Origin: Annulohypoxylon bovei var. microspora
Lineage: Eukaryota > Ascomycota > Sordariomycetes > Xylariales > Hypoxylaceae
Reading direction: 5' to 3'
Length of the DNA stretch: 64,000 bases
Assembly: GCA_022836615.1 (NCBI GenBank)
Contig: MU405352.1
Coordinates: 1 to 64,000, forward strand
Position 1 is the stretch's first letter. Each line of letters begins with the position of its first letter. Made by a program: the position numbers and the translations under genes. This document shows positions 1 through 14,703 of the stretch, in pieces. The notes under the pieces are model-generated. The model was not told the DNA's origin, ran no database searches, and worked only from the letters and a program-made list of their open reading frames with translations.

Positions 1-1984
1 ATGAAAAAAAGGTTTAATTAATATATTTTTAAAACGTATTAAACTTATTATTTAATTTAAAAAGAAGTATACGGTATTTATATAATTTAAAATAAATTTA
101 AAAAATAATAAAATCTTTTAAAATAAGATTTATTTTAATATAATGGAAAATTTAATAAATGTCGAACTTTATAAAGATTTTAATTTTAAAGATTTTTTTT
201 AACATTTTATTAATTAAAAAAAAAAATAATAATTTTTTTTAATACGAACGTTTAATTTTTAATAATTAACATAAAACCTTAAGCCACCTTTTAATTTTTT
301 CGTAAAAAAAATAAAAGATTTATATTTAACCGTATTAAATATAATCCATTTTTTACGTAAATGGTTTAATAAATATTCTTTTAAAGCTTATAAATGTTTT
401 ATATTTATATTATAAAAGGGGTATAACTTAATAAGGTTAATGCTTTTTTTTAAATTTATTTTATAATTAAAAGGTTAATGGGGCGGTAATAAATCGTTGT
501 TTTTTTTTAAAAATATTTTAATTAAATTATATAAGTAAAAAGGAAGCCTTTTTATAATTTGCTTTTAAATAAAATTATTTTTTTATTATAATTTTTCTTC
601 GAAGGTTAAATTAAGTTTTTAATATAATAAAATAAAAGCGTTTAATAATTTATAAATTACGTTAAAGTTTTATTAAAAACGCGATATTTTTTTAATAAAC
701 GTTAAATTTAAAATTAAATAAACGTTTATAATGGGTGGTGGTATGAAATGTATTAAAAGTTTAACGGGAAGTTAAAAAAAAAAAAACGGGATGGTAACGG
801 AAAGTTATTAATTTATTTTAACTATAAGGTTTATTATGAAATATATAAACGTTATAATGGTTTACTTTTCTTTCGAAATACGAAATTAAAAATAATCACG
901 GTGTTTTATATTTTTTTATATAATTTTATTTATATTTTTTTAAAAAATAAAAAGTTTTAATGTAATATTAAAAGTGTAATAATAACGGGAAAATAACAAT
1001 TTAAAGAAAATTAATCGTTAACATTAATTATTTAATATAATGTTATATTCCGTTAAAAATTTAAATTTTAATATTATTTAAAATTAAAAATAATTCTTTA
1101 AATTTATTAAAAAAATAAATACGTTATAAAAATTTTTATTTTACATTTAAATGTTAATATAAATTACCTCGTTAATTTAATTAATAACTTATTTATTAAA
1201 GCTTTTAATTATAATGGATTAATTAAATTAAATAATGGGGAAATTTCATATATTTATTATTAAACGCGTGTTTTATTAATTAATGATTATATACGTTTAT
1301 GTTCCGGTATTTATTAATGTTTACATTATTATTATTATGCCGGCGCTTCGTAAATAAATCGATATATTAATTATAAATTATAATTTTTTTATTATAAAAT
1401 TAAAAGAATTAAAATTAATAAAAGTAAATATTAATAAATAAATATATAAAAAAAAGTTTAAGTTAAAGGTTTTATTTAAACGTTATTTTTCTTTAATTTT
1501 AAATTAACATTATTTTTATTATATTCCGTTATTTTTTTTTTAAAATGGTGGCCATTATTCCAATTTTTGCATTACACATTAAATAATTATTAAAAAAGTG
1601 GCTTTTTTACTTATAAAAATAATAAATTAAATTAATGTTAAATGTTACGAAAACGTTACGTTAACGGGGAATTAAAAAAGTTTAAAAAGGTTTTTTCGTA
1701 CGTGCTTAAATCATGATTTCCGTTATTAAATGAAAAATGTTAAAACCGGTAAAAGTTATTTTCGTAACATTAAAAGTAACTTTAACTTTAAATTAAAGTT
1801 AAAAAATTACAAGGTTAACTTTTTTTTAAACGGCTTTAATATATTATTAAATTAACGTTAAATAAAAATTTTTAAATTTAATAAACTTTAATTTTTTATT
1901 TAAATAATAATAAAATGTTTAAATGTAAAAATTAACGGTTAATTAATAATTTAATTTTTTTTTCCACTTAAATATTAAGATTTT

Positions 1985-2200
1985 TATTATAAATCAAGGC
2001 TTTTATTAAGGTATTTAATAAAGCATAACTTTAACGGTTATAAAATAATCATTTGTATTAATTTAATAATAATTAAATTAAATAATAAAGTTGTTTATAT
2101 AAAAAGGATTATAATTAATTTACGATTTATAAAATTAATTATAAGTTATTAAAGGTTAACGTTAAAAGCGTTAACTTTAAATAAATTAAAAACTTTAATA
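1985..2200 (-). repeat. LTR of element D (left copy)
   Basis: This 216-bp terminal repeat aligns end to end with 5,843-6,058. Differences are mostly C/T or G/A transitions. Confidence 0.85.
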
Positions 2201-5200
2201 TTTCCTTTTTTTTCGACGAAAACGAACGAATAAAAACGTATTTCACACGATATTTTAAACGAAAAACTTATAAAAACATACATATATATTATAACACTTA
2301 TAAGATTTATAAAACTTATTAAACCCATTGCGATAACGGTTAAACCCGTTATAATAATTATTGAATTAATTGTGGCGTTTAATTATTACTCGTTTAAAAG
2401 TTAATATAATAACATTTAATAATAAAAATAATTATTAAAGCTTGTAATGTTTTAAGGTTACGTAATAACTTAAGTTATTTAACGTAATTTTTAAAACTTT
2501 TTTTAATTTTAATAACATTTTTATAAATTATATTAATAATAATAATATTATTAACTTATATAATAACGGTTAAATTCATTTTAATAATAAAGTTAATATT
2601 AATTTTACGTTAAAATTTATTAACAATGGTTTATAAATTTATAATAACGTTAAAAAAAACATTATTATTAAATTAAACATTAAATTTAATAAATTTAATT
2701 TAAGTTAAATTTAAATGATTTAAGTGTATTAATTTATTTATAATTATTACGTTAAACGTATAATTAAATTTATAATAATAAATTATTAATAATATTAATT
2801 TATTTAATAAGTTTTTTTTAAAAGGTTTATGTAAATAATAATTAATAATAACCTTAATAAATACATTTTATATAAATTTAATTTTATTATAACTAATAAA
2901 AGTATTATTAAATGTAAATTTTTAAAATTCGTTAATATTTAATAAAACGGCTTTAAATAAATCGTTATAATCTTTAATTTTAATAATAATGTATTTAATA
3001 ATTATTTTCTTATTAACCATTAAATAAGCTTTACCATTAAAATTATTAAAAATGGATAAGTTAATAACGTTAATATTTAATTAATAATAAATATTTTAAA
3101 CGGAAATATTATTAAATTAAATAAGTTTAATGTGTTTAATGTATTAAAAGATCTTTTTAACGGTTTTAATTATAATTTTATTAATTATATTAAAGTATAA
3201 ATTAATGTTAATAAATAAATTAAATTAATTATTTTTAAATTTATCATTATTATTATTAATCGTTTTAATGTCGTTTTTATTAATAAAGGTTAACTTAACT
3301 TATTTCGCAAGTTCTTTATTTATGTTATTATTTTTCATGGTGTTTTAAGTAATTAATGTTTATTTAAGGTTAATAATATTATGTTTAACGTTAATAAGCG
3401 TAACGAAAAATAATTATAATACGTTTATCGCTTCAACGGTTAATTTAATAATTAAATTAATTATATTATTAAAAAAGTTATTTAAAGTTTACTTTATTAT
3501 TTAACGAGTTAATTTAAGGTTCATCGTCGTATAACGTTAATTATTAAACTTGTTAATTATTATGTTAATTATTAATTATTAAACGTGTATTATTAATTAT
3601 TATTAAACGATTAAAGGGTTAAAAAATTAAAAAAATGTATGTAAAAATAAGGGATTAAAAAGTGATATTTAATTGTAACATATCACTTTTATATAAATTA
3701 ATAAAATTATCGATTGTTTTTTAATATATTCCTTTTTTTTTAATGAAAAAGTTAATAATTTTATATTTATTTTGTAAACAAAACTATTAATGGGCAAAAA
3801 ATAAAAATTAAAAAAATGAATATATTAAATTTAATATAATAAATTAAATTAATTTACGATTATTAATCATCCCGTATATTTTATTAAATGTATCGTTAAA
3901 AGTGGTGTTTATAACGATTAAAAGTTTTATATATAAAACCTTGTTATTATTTTTATTACCTTAAGGTTAATTTAATGATACTTTAAGGTTCGTTTTTAAT
4001 AATAATAATTTAAATTAAATGACTTAATTTTTATATAATATAATTTATTATTTTAAAGTTAATGATAATACTTTAAGGTTTATTTTTATAATGGTAATAA
4101 ATAAATTTATTATTTAAATAAATTTATATTTTTAATAAGTTTATTATTTATAATAAAATAAAGTTATATAAATAATGAAGTTAAATGTATTTTATAATTA
4201 ATTACGTTTAATTATACTTTTTATTTAAATTATTAATTATTAAATATAAAAAATTTATTAAATTTTATTATTTAATGAAACATTTAATAAAACTTATATA
4301 ATATATAAAAGTTTTCTTTTAACGTTAATACCTACGATTATAAAGTATTAAGATAACCTTTTTAATAATAAACTTAAAAAGAAAAAAAAAGATAAAAAAA
4401 TTATTTTTTTATATTTTTTTTAATAAATAAAACTTTAATAACTTTAATTATTAATTAATTGTACCTATATAAGTAAATTTTAACCGTTGGTATTATTAAT
4501 TATATTAATATTATTAATGTTATTAACATGGGTGGCGTTGTTAATTTTATTAACATTATTAAAAACATTTTTAAAGTACACGAAAAAAACGTCGTTTATA
4601 TCGTCGTTAATCTTAAAATAAAAAAAATTATTCTTTTTTCAAAGGTTAACCTTAATTTTTCTATTATTATAATAAACATATTTATTTTATATTAATTTAT
4701 TAATTTTGCTATTATTAAGGTCTTTATGAACTTATATAAGCTCATTATTATAATACGTTTAAATATCGTTTTTTCTTTTTTATTATTTTTTATAACAATA
4801 ATAACGATTAAAGGTTTATTAATTACGTTTATTTTATTAATTATAACGCTTATTATAACCATGTGAATTTATGGCGCTGCGATTTATAACGTTATTAATG
4901 GTAAGTATCGTTTTATTTATAATAATTTTACTTTTATTAATTAAAATTATAAGCCGAATCCTTTTTTTTAATTTTTTTTTTAAATCTTTTTTCGAAAATT
5001 TAAAATTAATAATATTATTAACTTTAACCTTCGGGTAAATAATAATTTATTATAAAGTTAATAATAAGGTTAAAAGTTATAAAATTAATGGTAACGTTAT
5101 TATATCTTTAATAATTAAATTCAAGGTTTAATTAAGTTTTAATTAAAATAAAAGTTTTAAATATTTTGTTTTTTTTACTTTAATTAAAATATTTTTAATA

Positions 5201-5842
5201 AATTTTTAATAACTTTTTAATTATTTAATTAAATTATCGCTTTAAAGTTATTGAAGTTATTTAAGTTATTATATAATTAGGTATATAATAAAAATATTAT
5301 TATTATTTATAAAATTAAATTTAATAAAAGTTTTAAATTAATTAATTATTTTAAATTTTCTTCGATTAATTAATTTTAACTTTATTATAAAAGTAACGAT
5401 AATGTTTTTAACGATAAAGAAATTGCTTTAGTTCATAAAAATAATAATAACGTTATTAATAATATTAAATTTATAACGTTAAATATATTAAATATATTAA
5501 ATATATATTAAGGCATTTTATTAAAAATTCGGTTAAAACTTTTTAAATGTTAACTTTATTATTTTTATTTATTAATAAAATTAATGTAATAAATTATAAA
5601 ATAAATTCAAAGATCTTTATATAAAAATAATAATATATATATTAAAAATAAATTTAATAAAACATGCGTTAAATACGTTAATTTAAAAATTTTAATATAT
5701 ATATAAAAATTAATATTATTCGAAATAAATTTAAAAATTTAAGTTTATTATACGATTAAATCGTTAAACCTAATATTCCTTTTTTTTCGACGAAAAGGTT
5801 AATAATGAATTAAATTAATTATTTTAATAAGTGGGTATTAAA

Positions 5843-6058
5843 TGTTATAAATTAAAGCTTTTATTAAAGTATTTAATAAAATATAACTTTAATAATTATA
5901 AAATAATCACTCGTATTAATTTAATGGTAATTAAATTAAGTAATAAAGTTATTCATGTAAAAAAGATCGTGGTTAATTTATAATTTATAAAATCAGTTAT
6001 AAGTTATTAAAGGTTAACGTTAAAAGCGTTAACCTTGAATAAATTAAAAACCTTAATA
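5843..6058 (-). repeat. LTR of element D (right copy)
   Basis: This is the partner of 1,985-2,200. It keeps the TG start and is followed by the ATTTT target duplication at 6,059-6,063. Confidence 0.85.
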
Positions 6059-7303
6059 ATTTTCCTTTCATTTATTAATAATATAAAAAACGTATAAAAT
6101 TTAAAGAATTATTTATTTAATTATATATTAAATTTATAAAAATTATCTTTAATTTAAGCTTTAACGTTAAAATTATTATATAATAATTTTAATGTATTAA
6201 TTAATGTTATTTTTAATAAAAAAAATTAAAAAATCGATTTAATTTTATTTTTAATAAATGAATAAAATTATATAAATTAAATATATTTCTTAAAAAATTT
6301 TTATTAATTAATTTAAAGCTTATTTTTCATATTTACTTCCCATTTTTTAAATGTAAAATTTAAATTATTTAATAAAAAATATAAATCTTTAATGTAAATT
6401 TTTAATAAAAATAAAAATAAAATTATTAATTATGTTTTAAAAATGTGTTAAAAGTTATTTAACTTTTTAAATTTATTATTTTATTTTATTAAAAGGATGA
6501 TTAAGTTTTAAAATGCATGAGCTAAGGTGAAAAAATAAAAGGTGTAAAGGGAAATAAAGGAAATAAAAAAAAAAAAAGAATAAAAAAAAAAAAAAAAAAA
6601 AACGATTTGCGATTAATTTTTTAACGTTATTAATTTATTTAAAATAATGAATAATATGGCTTAAAGTGGATTTACCCTTGTTATATTAAGCTTTAAGGGC
6701 AAGGTAATAAAGCTTCGTTGTAAATTTAATTAAAAAGTATGTTTATTTTAATTAAAAAATTTATTAATAAATAAAATTCTTTTTTTTCTTTTCTTTTTAA
6801 AAGGAAAAGTAAGCTTTTAATTTTATTATTAAATAATTAATCGGGTAATTCTTCGAGTAATTAAAGGTTTTAATGTTTTCTTTAAAATTAAAAATTTATT
6901 TTTAATTATAAATAAAAATTTATTAATTCGGGGTTATATAATTAAAGGAATAAAAGCAAGTTTTAATTAATTAATTTAATTAATAAATAACTTAACGTTT
7001 TTATTAAAGCTTTTATTTAATAGTTTAAATATTATTATTAATTAATAATAAAATAAATGATATTAAAAGATATTTTATCGTAAATAAAAGTAAAACCTTA
7101 TAATTATTAATATAAGGAATTTTATTTAAAAAAATAAAAGCTTTTAAAAATTAAATACGAATTAAAAACAAAGCTTTAAACGTATTATAATTTAAAAAGA
7201 ATTAAATTAATGCGTAAACACTTATATATTTAAGAAAAAAAAGAATTTTAAAAATAAACCTTTAAATTAAAAAAATAAAACGAATAAATAACTTTAAATA
7301 TTA

Positions 7304-7519
7304 TATTATAATAAGTAAGTTTCAAATTAAAATAAAACTTATATAATAATAAAACCACGTATTTTATTAACGAAAATATTTAAAATAAAAAGTTAAGAAA
7401 AAAAAAACCACGAAATAATTTCTTTTAAAAGATTTTTATATATTAACCTTACGGTTAAAACATTAATTAATTACTTTATTAATATACTTCAAGAATAATA
7501 ATAATTAAATGCCGTTACA
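7304..7519 (-). repeat. LTR of Gypsy copy A
   Basis: This 216-bp segment is the reverse complement of the LTRs of copy B and parallels the LTR of copy C at 15,248-15,463. It ends GCCGTTACA, the least mutated terminus of the family. Confidence 0.8.
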
Positions 7520-8366
7520 TTTTTAAATTCGGTAAACTTTATTTTTTTATTTAAATAATAATAAAATATTTAAGTGTAAAAATTAATGGTTAATTAACGG
7601 TTTAATTCTTTTTTCCATTTAAATATTAAAATTTTTTTTTTATTTATTAACGATATAAAAAACGCGTAAAATTTAAAGAATTACTTATTTAATTATATAT
7701 TAAATTTATAAAAGTTATTTTTAATTTAAACTTTAATATTAAAATTATTATATAATAATTTTAATAAATTATACATTTATTTAACCTTAATGTATTAATT
7801 AATATTATTTTTAATAAAGAAAAATTAAAAGATTAATTTAATTTCGTTTTTAATAAATAAATAAAACCACGTAAATTAAATATATTTTTTAAAGAATTTC
7901 CATTAATTAATTTAAAGCTTATTTTTTATATTTATTTTTTATTTTTTAAACGTAAAATTTAATTTATTTAATAAAAAACGTAAATCTTTAATATAAATTT
8001 TTAATAAAAATAAAAATAAAATTATTAATTATGTTCTAAAGGTGCGTTAAAGGTTATTTAATTCTTTAAGTTTATTATTTTATTTTATTAAAAGGATAAT
8101 TAAATTTTATAACGCATAAGTTAAAATAAAAAAATAAAAGGCATAAAAAAAAATAAAAGGAATAAAAGGAAAGGAAAAAATAAAAGAAATAAAAGGAAAA
8201 AAAACGATCCGTAATTAATTTTTTAACGTTATTAATTTATTTAAAATAATAAATAATATAATTTAAAATAAATTTACTTTTATTATGTTAAACTTTAAAA
8301 GTAAAATAATAAAGCTTCGTCGTAAATTTAATTAAAAAGCACGTTTATTTTAATTAAAAGATTTAT

Positions 8367-8582
8367 TATAACGACGTTTAATTGCCGTTATTTTTAAAGT
8401 ATATTAACGGAGCGATTAATTAATGTTTTAATTATAAAACCAATATATAAAAACCTTTTAAAGGAAATTACTTTATGATTTCTTTTCTTTTAATTCTTTA
8501 TTTTAAATATTTTTATTAATAAAGTATGTGATTTTACCATTACATAAGTTTTATTTTAATTTGAAACTTATTTATTATAATA
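8367..8582 (+). repeat. LTR of Gypsy copy B (5')
   Basis: This 216-bp repeat matches 14,488-14,703 and, inverted, the LTRs of copies A and C. Confidence 0.82.
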
Positions 8583-11514
8583 TAATATTTAAAGTCATTT
8601 ATTTGTTTTATTTTTTTAATTTAAAGGTTTATTTTTGAAATTTTCTTTTTTTTTAAATATATAAGCGTTCGCGCACCAATTTAATTCCTTTTAAATTGCG
8701 ATATATTTAAAGCTTTATTTTTAATTTACATTTAATTTTTAAAAATTCTTATTTTTTTAAACGAAATTCCTTATATTAATGGTTATAAGGTTTTATTTTT
8801 ATTTACGATAAAATATCTTTTAATATTATTTATTTTATTATTAATTAACGATAACATTTAAATTATTAAATAAAGGCTTTAATAAAAATGTTAAATTATT
8901 TATTAACCAAGTTAATTAATTAAAACCCACCCCCATTTTTTTAATTATATAATTTTAAATTAATAAATTTTTATTTATGGTTAAAAAAAAGTTTTTAATT
9001 TTAAGAAAAGTGTTAAAACCTTTAATAACTTAAAGAATTATTTAATTAATTATTTAATAATAAAATTAAAAGCTTATTCCTCCCTTTAAGAAAAAAAAGA
9101 AAAAAAAGCTCTACCCATTAATAAATCTTTTAATTAAAATAAACATATTTTTTAATTAAACTTATAATAAAGTTCCACCATTTTGCTTTTAAAGCTTAAC
9201 ATAATAAAAGTAAATTTACTTTAAATCGTATTATTTATTATTTTAAATAAATTAATAACATTAAAAAATTAATTATAAATCGTTTTTTTTTTTTTATTTC
9301 TTTTATTCCTTCTTTTTTTTTTATTCCTTTTATTTCCCTTCACGCCCCTTATTTTTTTATTTTAATTTATGCGTTATAAAACCCAATCGTTTTTTTAATG
9401 GAATAAAATAATAAACTTAAAGAATTAAACAATTTTTAACGCACCTTTAAAACATAATTAATAATTTTATCCTTATTTTTATTAAAGATTTACATTAAAG
9501 ATTTACATTTTTTATTAAATAACTTAAATTTTACATTTAAAGAATAAAAAATAAATACAAGGAATAAGCTTTAAATTAATTAATAAAAATTCCTTAAAGA
9601 ATATATTTAATTTATATGGTTTTATTTATTTATTAAAAATAAAACCAAGTTAATTTTCCAACCTTTTTTTATTAAAAATAATATTAATTAATATATTAAA
9701 ATTAAATAAATATATAACTTATTAAAGTTATTATATAATAATTTTAATGTTAAAGCTTAAATTAAAAATAACTTCCATAAATTTAATATATAATTAAATA
9801 AATAATTCTTTAAGTTTTATACGCTTTTTATATCGTTAATAAATAAAAGGGGAATCTTAATATTTAAGTGGAAAAAAAAATTAAACCGCCGGTTAATCGT
9901 TAATTTTTACACTTAAACACTTTATTATTATTTAAATAAAAAAATAAAGTTTATTAAATTTAAAGATTTTTATTTAACATTAATTTAATAACACGTTAAA
10001 GCCGTTTAAAAGAAAATTAACTTTACAATTTTTTAACTTTAATTTAAAATTAAAATTATCTTTAATATTATAAAAATAATTTTTATTAGTTTTAATATTC
10101 TTTGCTTAATTATAAAAATTATAACTTAAGCACATATAAAGGAACTTTTTTAAGCTTTTTTAATTCTTTATTAACGTAACGCTTTTATAACGTTTAACAT
10201 TAACTTAATTTATTACTTTTATAAATAAAAAGGTTATTTTTTTAATAATTGTTTAACACGTAATATAAAAGCCAAAACAATAACCACCGTTTTAAAAAAA
10301 AAAGTAATAAAATACGATAAAAATAACATTAATTTAAAGTTAAGGGAAAATAACATTTAAATAAAGCTTTTAACTTAAATTCCCTTTTATATATTTATTT
10401 ATTAACATTTATTTTTATTAATTTTAATTTTCTTAACCTTATAATAAAAGGATTACAATTCATAATTAATATATTAATTTCTTTATAAAACATAAGCGTA
10501 ATAATAATAATATAAACGTTAATAAATATTAAAATATAAATATATATAATTATTAATTAATGAAACATGTATTTAATAATAAATATATGGGATTTTTTTA
10601 TTATTTAATTTAATTAATTTATTATAATAAAAGGTTTTAATAAATAAACCATTAATTAAATTAATAAAATAATTTATATTAATATTTAAATATAAAATAA
10701 AAATTTTTATAATATATTTATTTTTTTAATAAACTTAAGGAACCGCTTTTAATTCTAAGTAATATTAAGGCTTAAATTTTTAACGAAATACGATATTATA
10801 TTAAATAATTAATGTTAATAATTAATTTTCCTTAAATCGTTATTTTTTTATTATTATTACGCTTTTAATATTATATTAAAGTTTTTTATTTTTTAAAAAA
10901 ACGTGGATAAAATTACATAAAAAAATATAAAATGTTGTGATCGTTTTTAATTTCGTATTTTAAAAGAAAAGTAAATTATTATGGCATTTATATATTTTAT
11001 AATAAATTTTATAATTAAAATAAATCGATAGTTTTTTATTATTATCCCACCTTTTTTTTCTTAATTTTTTATTAAGCTTTTAATGTATTTTACATTATTA
11101 TTTATTATAAACATTTATTTAATTTTAGGTTTAACGTTTATTAAAAAGATATCACGTTTTTAATAAAGCTTTAATATAATTTATAAATTATTAAACGCTT
11201 TTATTTTATTATGTTAAAAATTTAATTTAATTTTTAAAAAAAGATTATAATAAAAAAATAACTTTATTTAAAAGTAAATTATAAAAAAGCTTTTCTTTTA
11301 TTTATATAATTTAATTAAAATATTTTTAAAAAAAAATAATAATTCATTATTATTTCATTAACCTTTTAATTATAAAATAAATTTAAAAAAAAATATTAAC
11401 TTTATTAAATTATACCCCCTTTATAATATAAGTATAAAGCATTTATAAACTTTAAAAAAATATTTATTAAATTATTTACGTAAAAAATAAATTATATTTA
11501 ATGCGGTTAAATAT

Positions 11515-11910
11515 GGATCTTTCATTTTTTTCGTAAAGAAACCAAAAAATGGTTTAAGGTTTTATGTTAATTATTAAGAATTAAACGCCCGCATTAAAAA
11601 AGATTATTACTTTTTCTTTTTAATTAATAAAACATTAAAAAGGATTTTTAAAATTAAGGTCTTTATAAAGCTTAATATTCGTTAAGTTTTTTATTACATT
11701 AAAATGGATTTTGCTTTAAAAGATTTTATTATTTTTCGGACTTATTTTAAATTATATAAATACCGTATGTTTTTTTTTAAATTAAATAATAAGCTTAATA
11801 CGTTTTAAAAATATATTAATTAAACTTTTTTTTTATTTTTTAATAACTTTTACATGGTGTATATAAATAATATTTTAATTTATTTAAAAAACCCATTCTT
11901 TTATAAACAC
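11515..11910 (+). pseudogene. Ty3/Gypsy reverse transcriptase remnant of copy B
   Basis: One frame runs from 11,515 for about 130 codons. It reads FVKKPKNGLRFYVNY near its start, matching the RT block usually written FVKKKDGGLRFCVDY, and continues to YINNIL at about 11,857-11,874, where active enzymes have Y(I/V)DD(I/L). All the stops I saw in this frame are TAA where Gln (CAA) is expected, and both catalytic Asp codons read AAT instead of GAT. C-to-T and G-to-A changes of this kind on both strands are what RIP produces. The enzyme copied element RNA into DNA when functional and cannot be active now. Confidence 0.85.
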
Positions 11911-14487
11911 CATATATAATAAATATTAAAACGTTTATATTTTATTAGCTTATAAATTAATATTTAAAAAAGCAAGTTTTCGATTATAAAAACCAAATTC
12001 TTAAGGTTTATTATTTTTACTTTTAACATAATTATTAATTAAAATAAAATCAAAGCGGTTTAAAATTAAAAAACACTTTCCCGGGTTTAAGAATTTTAAT
12101 CGTTTTTAAGTTTTTATAATTTTTATTAATAATTTATATTAAAATATAATTGGATTATAAAACCTTTATATTTCTTTATTATTATTTTACATTAAATTTA
12201 AATTAACGAATATATTAAAGCATTTAAAACGTTAAAAATAACTTTAATTACCTTTTTAATTTTAAAGTACTTTTATAAGAATTAAAAGGTTAAATTAAAA
12301 ATTAACACCTTTAATAAAGTAATTTTTAAAGTTCTTTTATAATTAAATAAATTAAAAGATTAACATTTAATAACTTTTTTCTTTAAAATAATAATCCTTT
12401 TAAAGTATAATTATTTCATTCATAATAAAAAGCTTTTCATTATTATAATAATAATAAAATTTTAAGAATATATATTCGTTTTATTAAATAATAAATTCGA
12501 TATATTTATAAATTATTAAACGTTATAATATTTCGCTATTAAAAGGATGTTAAATTTTTATTAAGTTAATTAAAATAAACATTTATTTCGATTTAATTAT
12601 AAGTTATATTATTATTTAAAAAAAGAAAATATAATAATTAATATTTTATTTTAAAAAGCAATTAATTTAATTACTTAAAAAGCGATTAAAGAATATAATT
12701 AATTCGTTATTTTATTACTTTTTTCAATGTTTTATAATAAAATAAATCCTTTATAACCTCCGGCCGATGAACTTTTAATGAATTTATTATCCTTTAACTT
12801 TTAATGCATTTTAATTATAATAAAAGTCTTTAAAAAAAAACTATTTTAAGGTATCGGGTTAATTAACATTATTTTAATAATTAATTAAAATGTTATTAAA
12901 TTAAAAGCGTAACGCAAATAAATTAAAAAAGGAAAAAACGGATACATTTTATAAAATAAATTATTATTTTTAAAAAAAAAAATTAATAATTTTAAATAAT
13001 AAAAAGCTTTACATTAAATTATATAATAAGTTTCATTATCTTTTAAATTAAACGCATTTAAATTAAAATAAAATGTATATAATAATATTAAAAAAATACT
13101 TATAATTTAATATAAAAATATTTATAAATTATTATTACGTTTATTATAAATAATGTTAAAAAAATTAAAACCTTAAAATTAAATTAATAAGCTTATTTTA
13201 ATCACTTTTTATTAATAAATAAATGTAATAATATATTTTAATAAATTTTAAATTTATGCCTTTTAATTATAAAAGATTTAATTTAATTTTAATGATCGTT
13301 AATTAATTAAATAAAAAACCTTTTTCATTACTTATATATAAAATTTATACCGCCGCGTAATTCGTAAACTTATATTATAAACACGTTTAATATATTTATA
13401 AAACCCTTAAAACGATCACGTTTAATAAAGGTTTTTAATTCGTGGCCGTTTTTTTAAACGAATTAATTAAATTCATCGAAGTAAACTTTTATAAATCGAT
13501 AATAAAACACTTATAATCCGATAACCAAATGGAAATTTTTAATTAATTTATTTAAATAAAATTATAATTTTTCGTAAATTATTTTTAAAATAATTAATTA
13601 AAAATATTATTTTATTTAAATTTTACATACGTTATTTAACTACATTTAAACATAAGGCTTTCCTTTGTAAAAATAAAAATAAAATTTATTTTAAAAATAA
13701 TTTTTAATTAATAAATTTACATTTATAAATCTAAAACCTTTTAAAAAAAGTTTAATCGTACTATTATTTAATTATTAATAAAACGTTAAACTTTTATTAT
13801 ATAATAAGTTTATAAAAACTTTTTATTAATATAAAATTATTAAAATAAATAAATTAATAAAAAAAAATAATTAATAAATTAAATAATAAATAATTAAATA
13901 TATATCCGTAAAGGTAATTAACAAATAAATCGCTTTTATAACGGCTTAAATTATTTAATAATAAATCTTTTTAAAGTATTAATAAAACCTTATTATAATA
14001 CTTTTAAAATTAACTTGTTTTTAAATATAAAAATTTATTAAATTTTAAACGTAAATTAATTAATTAAAGCCTTAAATAACTTAATTTTAAAATAAATAAT
14101 AAATCTTTTATTTTTAATAAAAATTAATAAAAAATAAAAATATAAAATATTTAAGATATTAAGCTTTAAGTTTTTTAAAAAAAAACTTTAATATAAAATA
14201 AATTAAATAAATTATAACTTTAATTTAATGTAATATCTTTTCAAGGATTTTCTTAATACGTTAATTAAAATAAAAAACTTTTATAATTTACATTTTAAGG
14301 CCATTAATTTTTTAATTAAACTTTAATAATAAATTAAAGCCGTTATAAAAAATAAAATATTAAAAATAATAAATAAAAACAATTTATTTATTATAAAAAA
14401 AAAGGAAATTAAAGAAATAAACCATAAACGTATTAATAAATAATTTATTTTTTTTATAAATTAAATTTTTTTTAAAAGAAAAAATTA

Positions 14488-14703
14488 TATAATAACATTT
14501 AATTATTATTACTTTTAAAGTATATTAATAAAACGGTTAATTAATATTTTAATTATAAAATTAATATATAAAAACCTTTTAAAAAAAACCATTTCGTGGC
14601 TTTTTTTCTTTTAACTTTTCATTTTAAATATTTTTATTAATAAAATACGTGGTCCCGTTATCGCATAAGTTTTATCCCGATTTAAAACCTACTCGCCGTG
14701 ACA
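14488..14703 (+). repeat. LTR of Gypsy copy B (3')
   Basis: This 216-bp repeat pairs with 8,367-8,582, ends GCCGTGACA, and is followed by the TTTAT target duplication. Confidence 0.82.

Larger units (their letters stand above)
1985..6058 (-). mobile_element. Complete LTR retrotransposon D, 4,074 bp, RIP-degraded
   Basis: Both ends carry a 216-bp direct repeat (1,985-2,200 and 5,843-6,058). The second begins TGTTATAAA and the first TATTATAAA, as expected for TG...CA termini after RIP. The element is flanked by a perfect 5-bp target duplication ATTTT (1,980-1,984 and 6,059-6,063), and the uninterrupted target survives near 7,620-7,645 and, inverted, near 9,840-9,860. A purine run (reverse complement of 2,201-2,213) abuts the left LTR and reads as a polypurine tract on the minus strand, so transcription was probably leftward. 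The 3.6-kb interior has no intact frame, and I could not assign it to Copia or Gypsy. It could be non-autonomous. Confidence 0.85.
1..7519 (-). mobile_element. Ty3/Gypsy-like LTR retrotransposon copy A (5' part outside window)
   Basis: Copy A occupies 1-1,984 and 6,064-7,519 and is split by element D. Its right end is a 216-bp LTR (7,304-7,519) in inverted orientation. Positions 1-1,984 match the reverse complement of roughly 9,850-11,950 in copy B, and 6,064-7,519 match the reverse complement of about 8,367-9,840. By comparison with copy B, roughly 2.7 kb, including the other LTR, should lie left of base 1. By homology to B its coding strand is minus, and its decayed reverse transcriptase begins near the left edge. 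Immediately right of 7,519 the sequence resumes as copy C, so A inserted into C. Confidence 0.75.
8367..14703 (+). mobile_element. Complete Ty3/Gypsy LTR retrotransposon B, 6,337 bp, RIP-degraded
   Basis: Direct 216-bp LTRs (8,367-8,582 and 14,488-14,703) are flanked by a perfect 5-bp target duplication TTTAT (8,362-8,366 and 14,704-14,708). The right LTR ends in CA, and the starts TATAACGACG and TATAATAAC are RIP forms of TGTAACGGC, which survives in copy A. A purine-rich run ends just before the right LTR, giving plus-strand orientation. That agrees with the reverse transcriptase frame at 11,515-11,910. Integrase-like sequence follows at roughly 13,400-13,560, where a KGF-stop-FV string resembles the usual DRGPQFV motif. 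Gene order RT before integrase is the Ty3/Gypsy order. The element is dead, with frames broken throughout by transitions. Confidence 0.88.
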
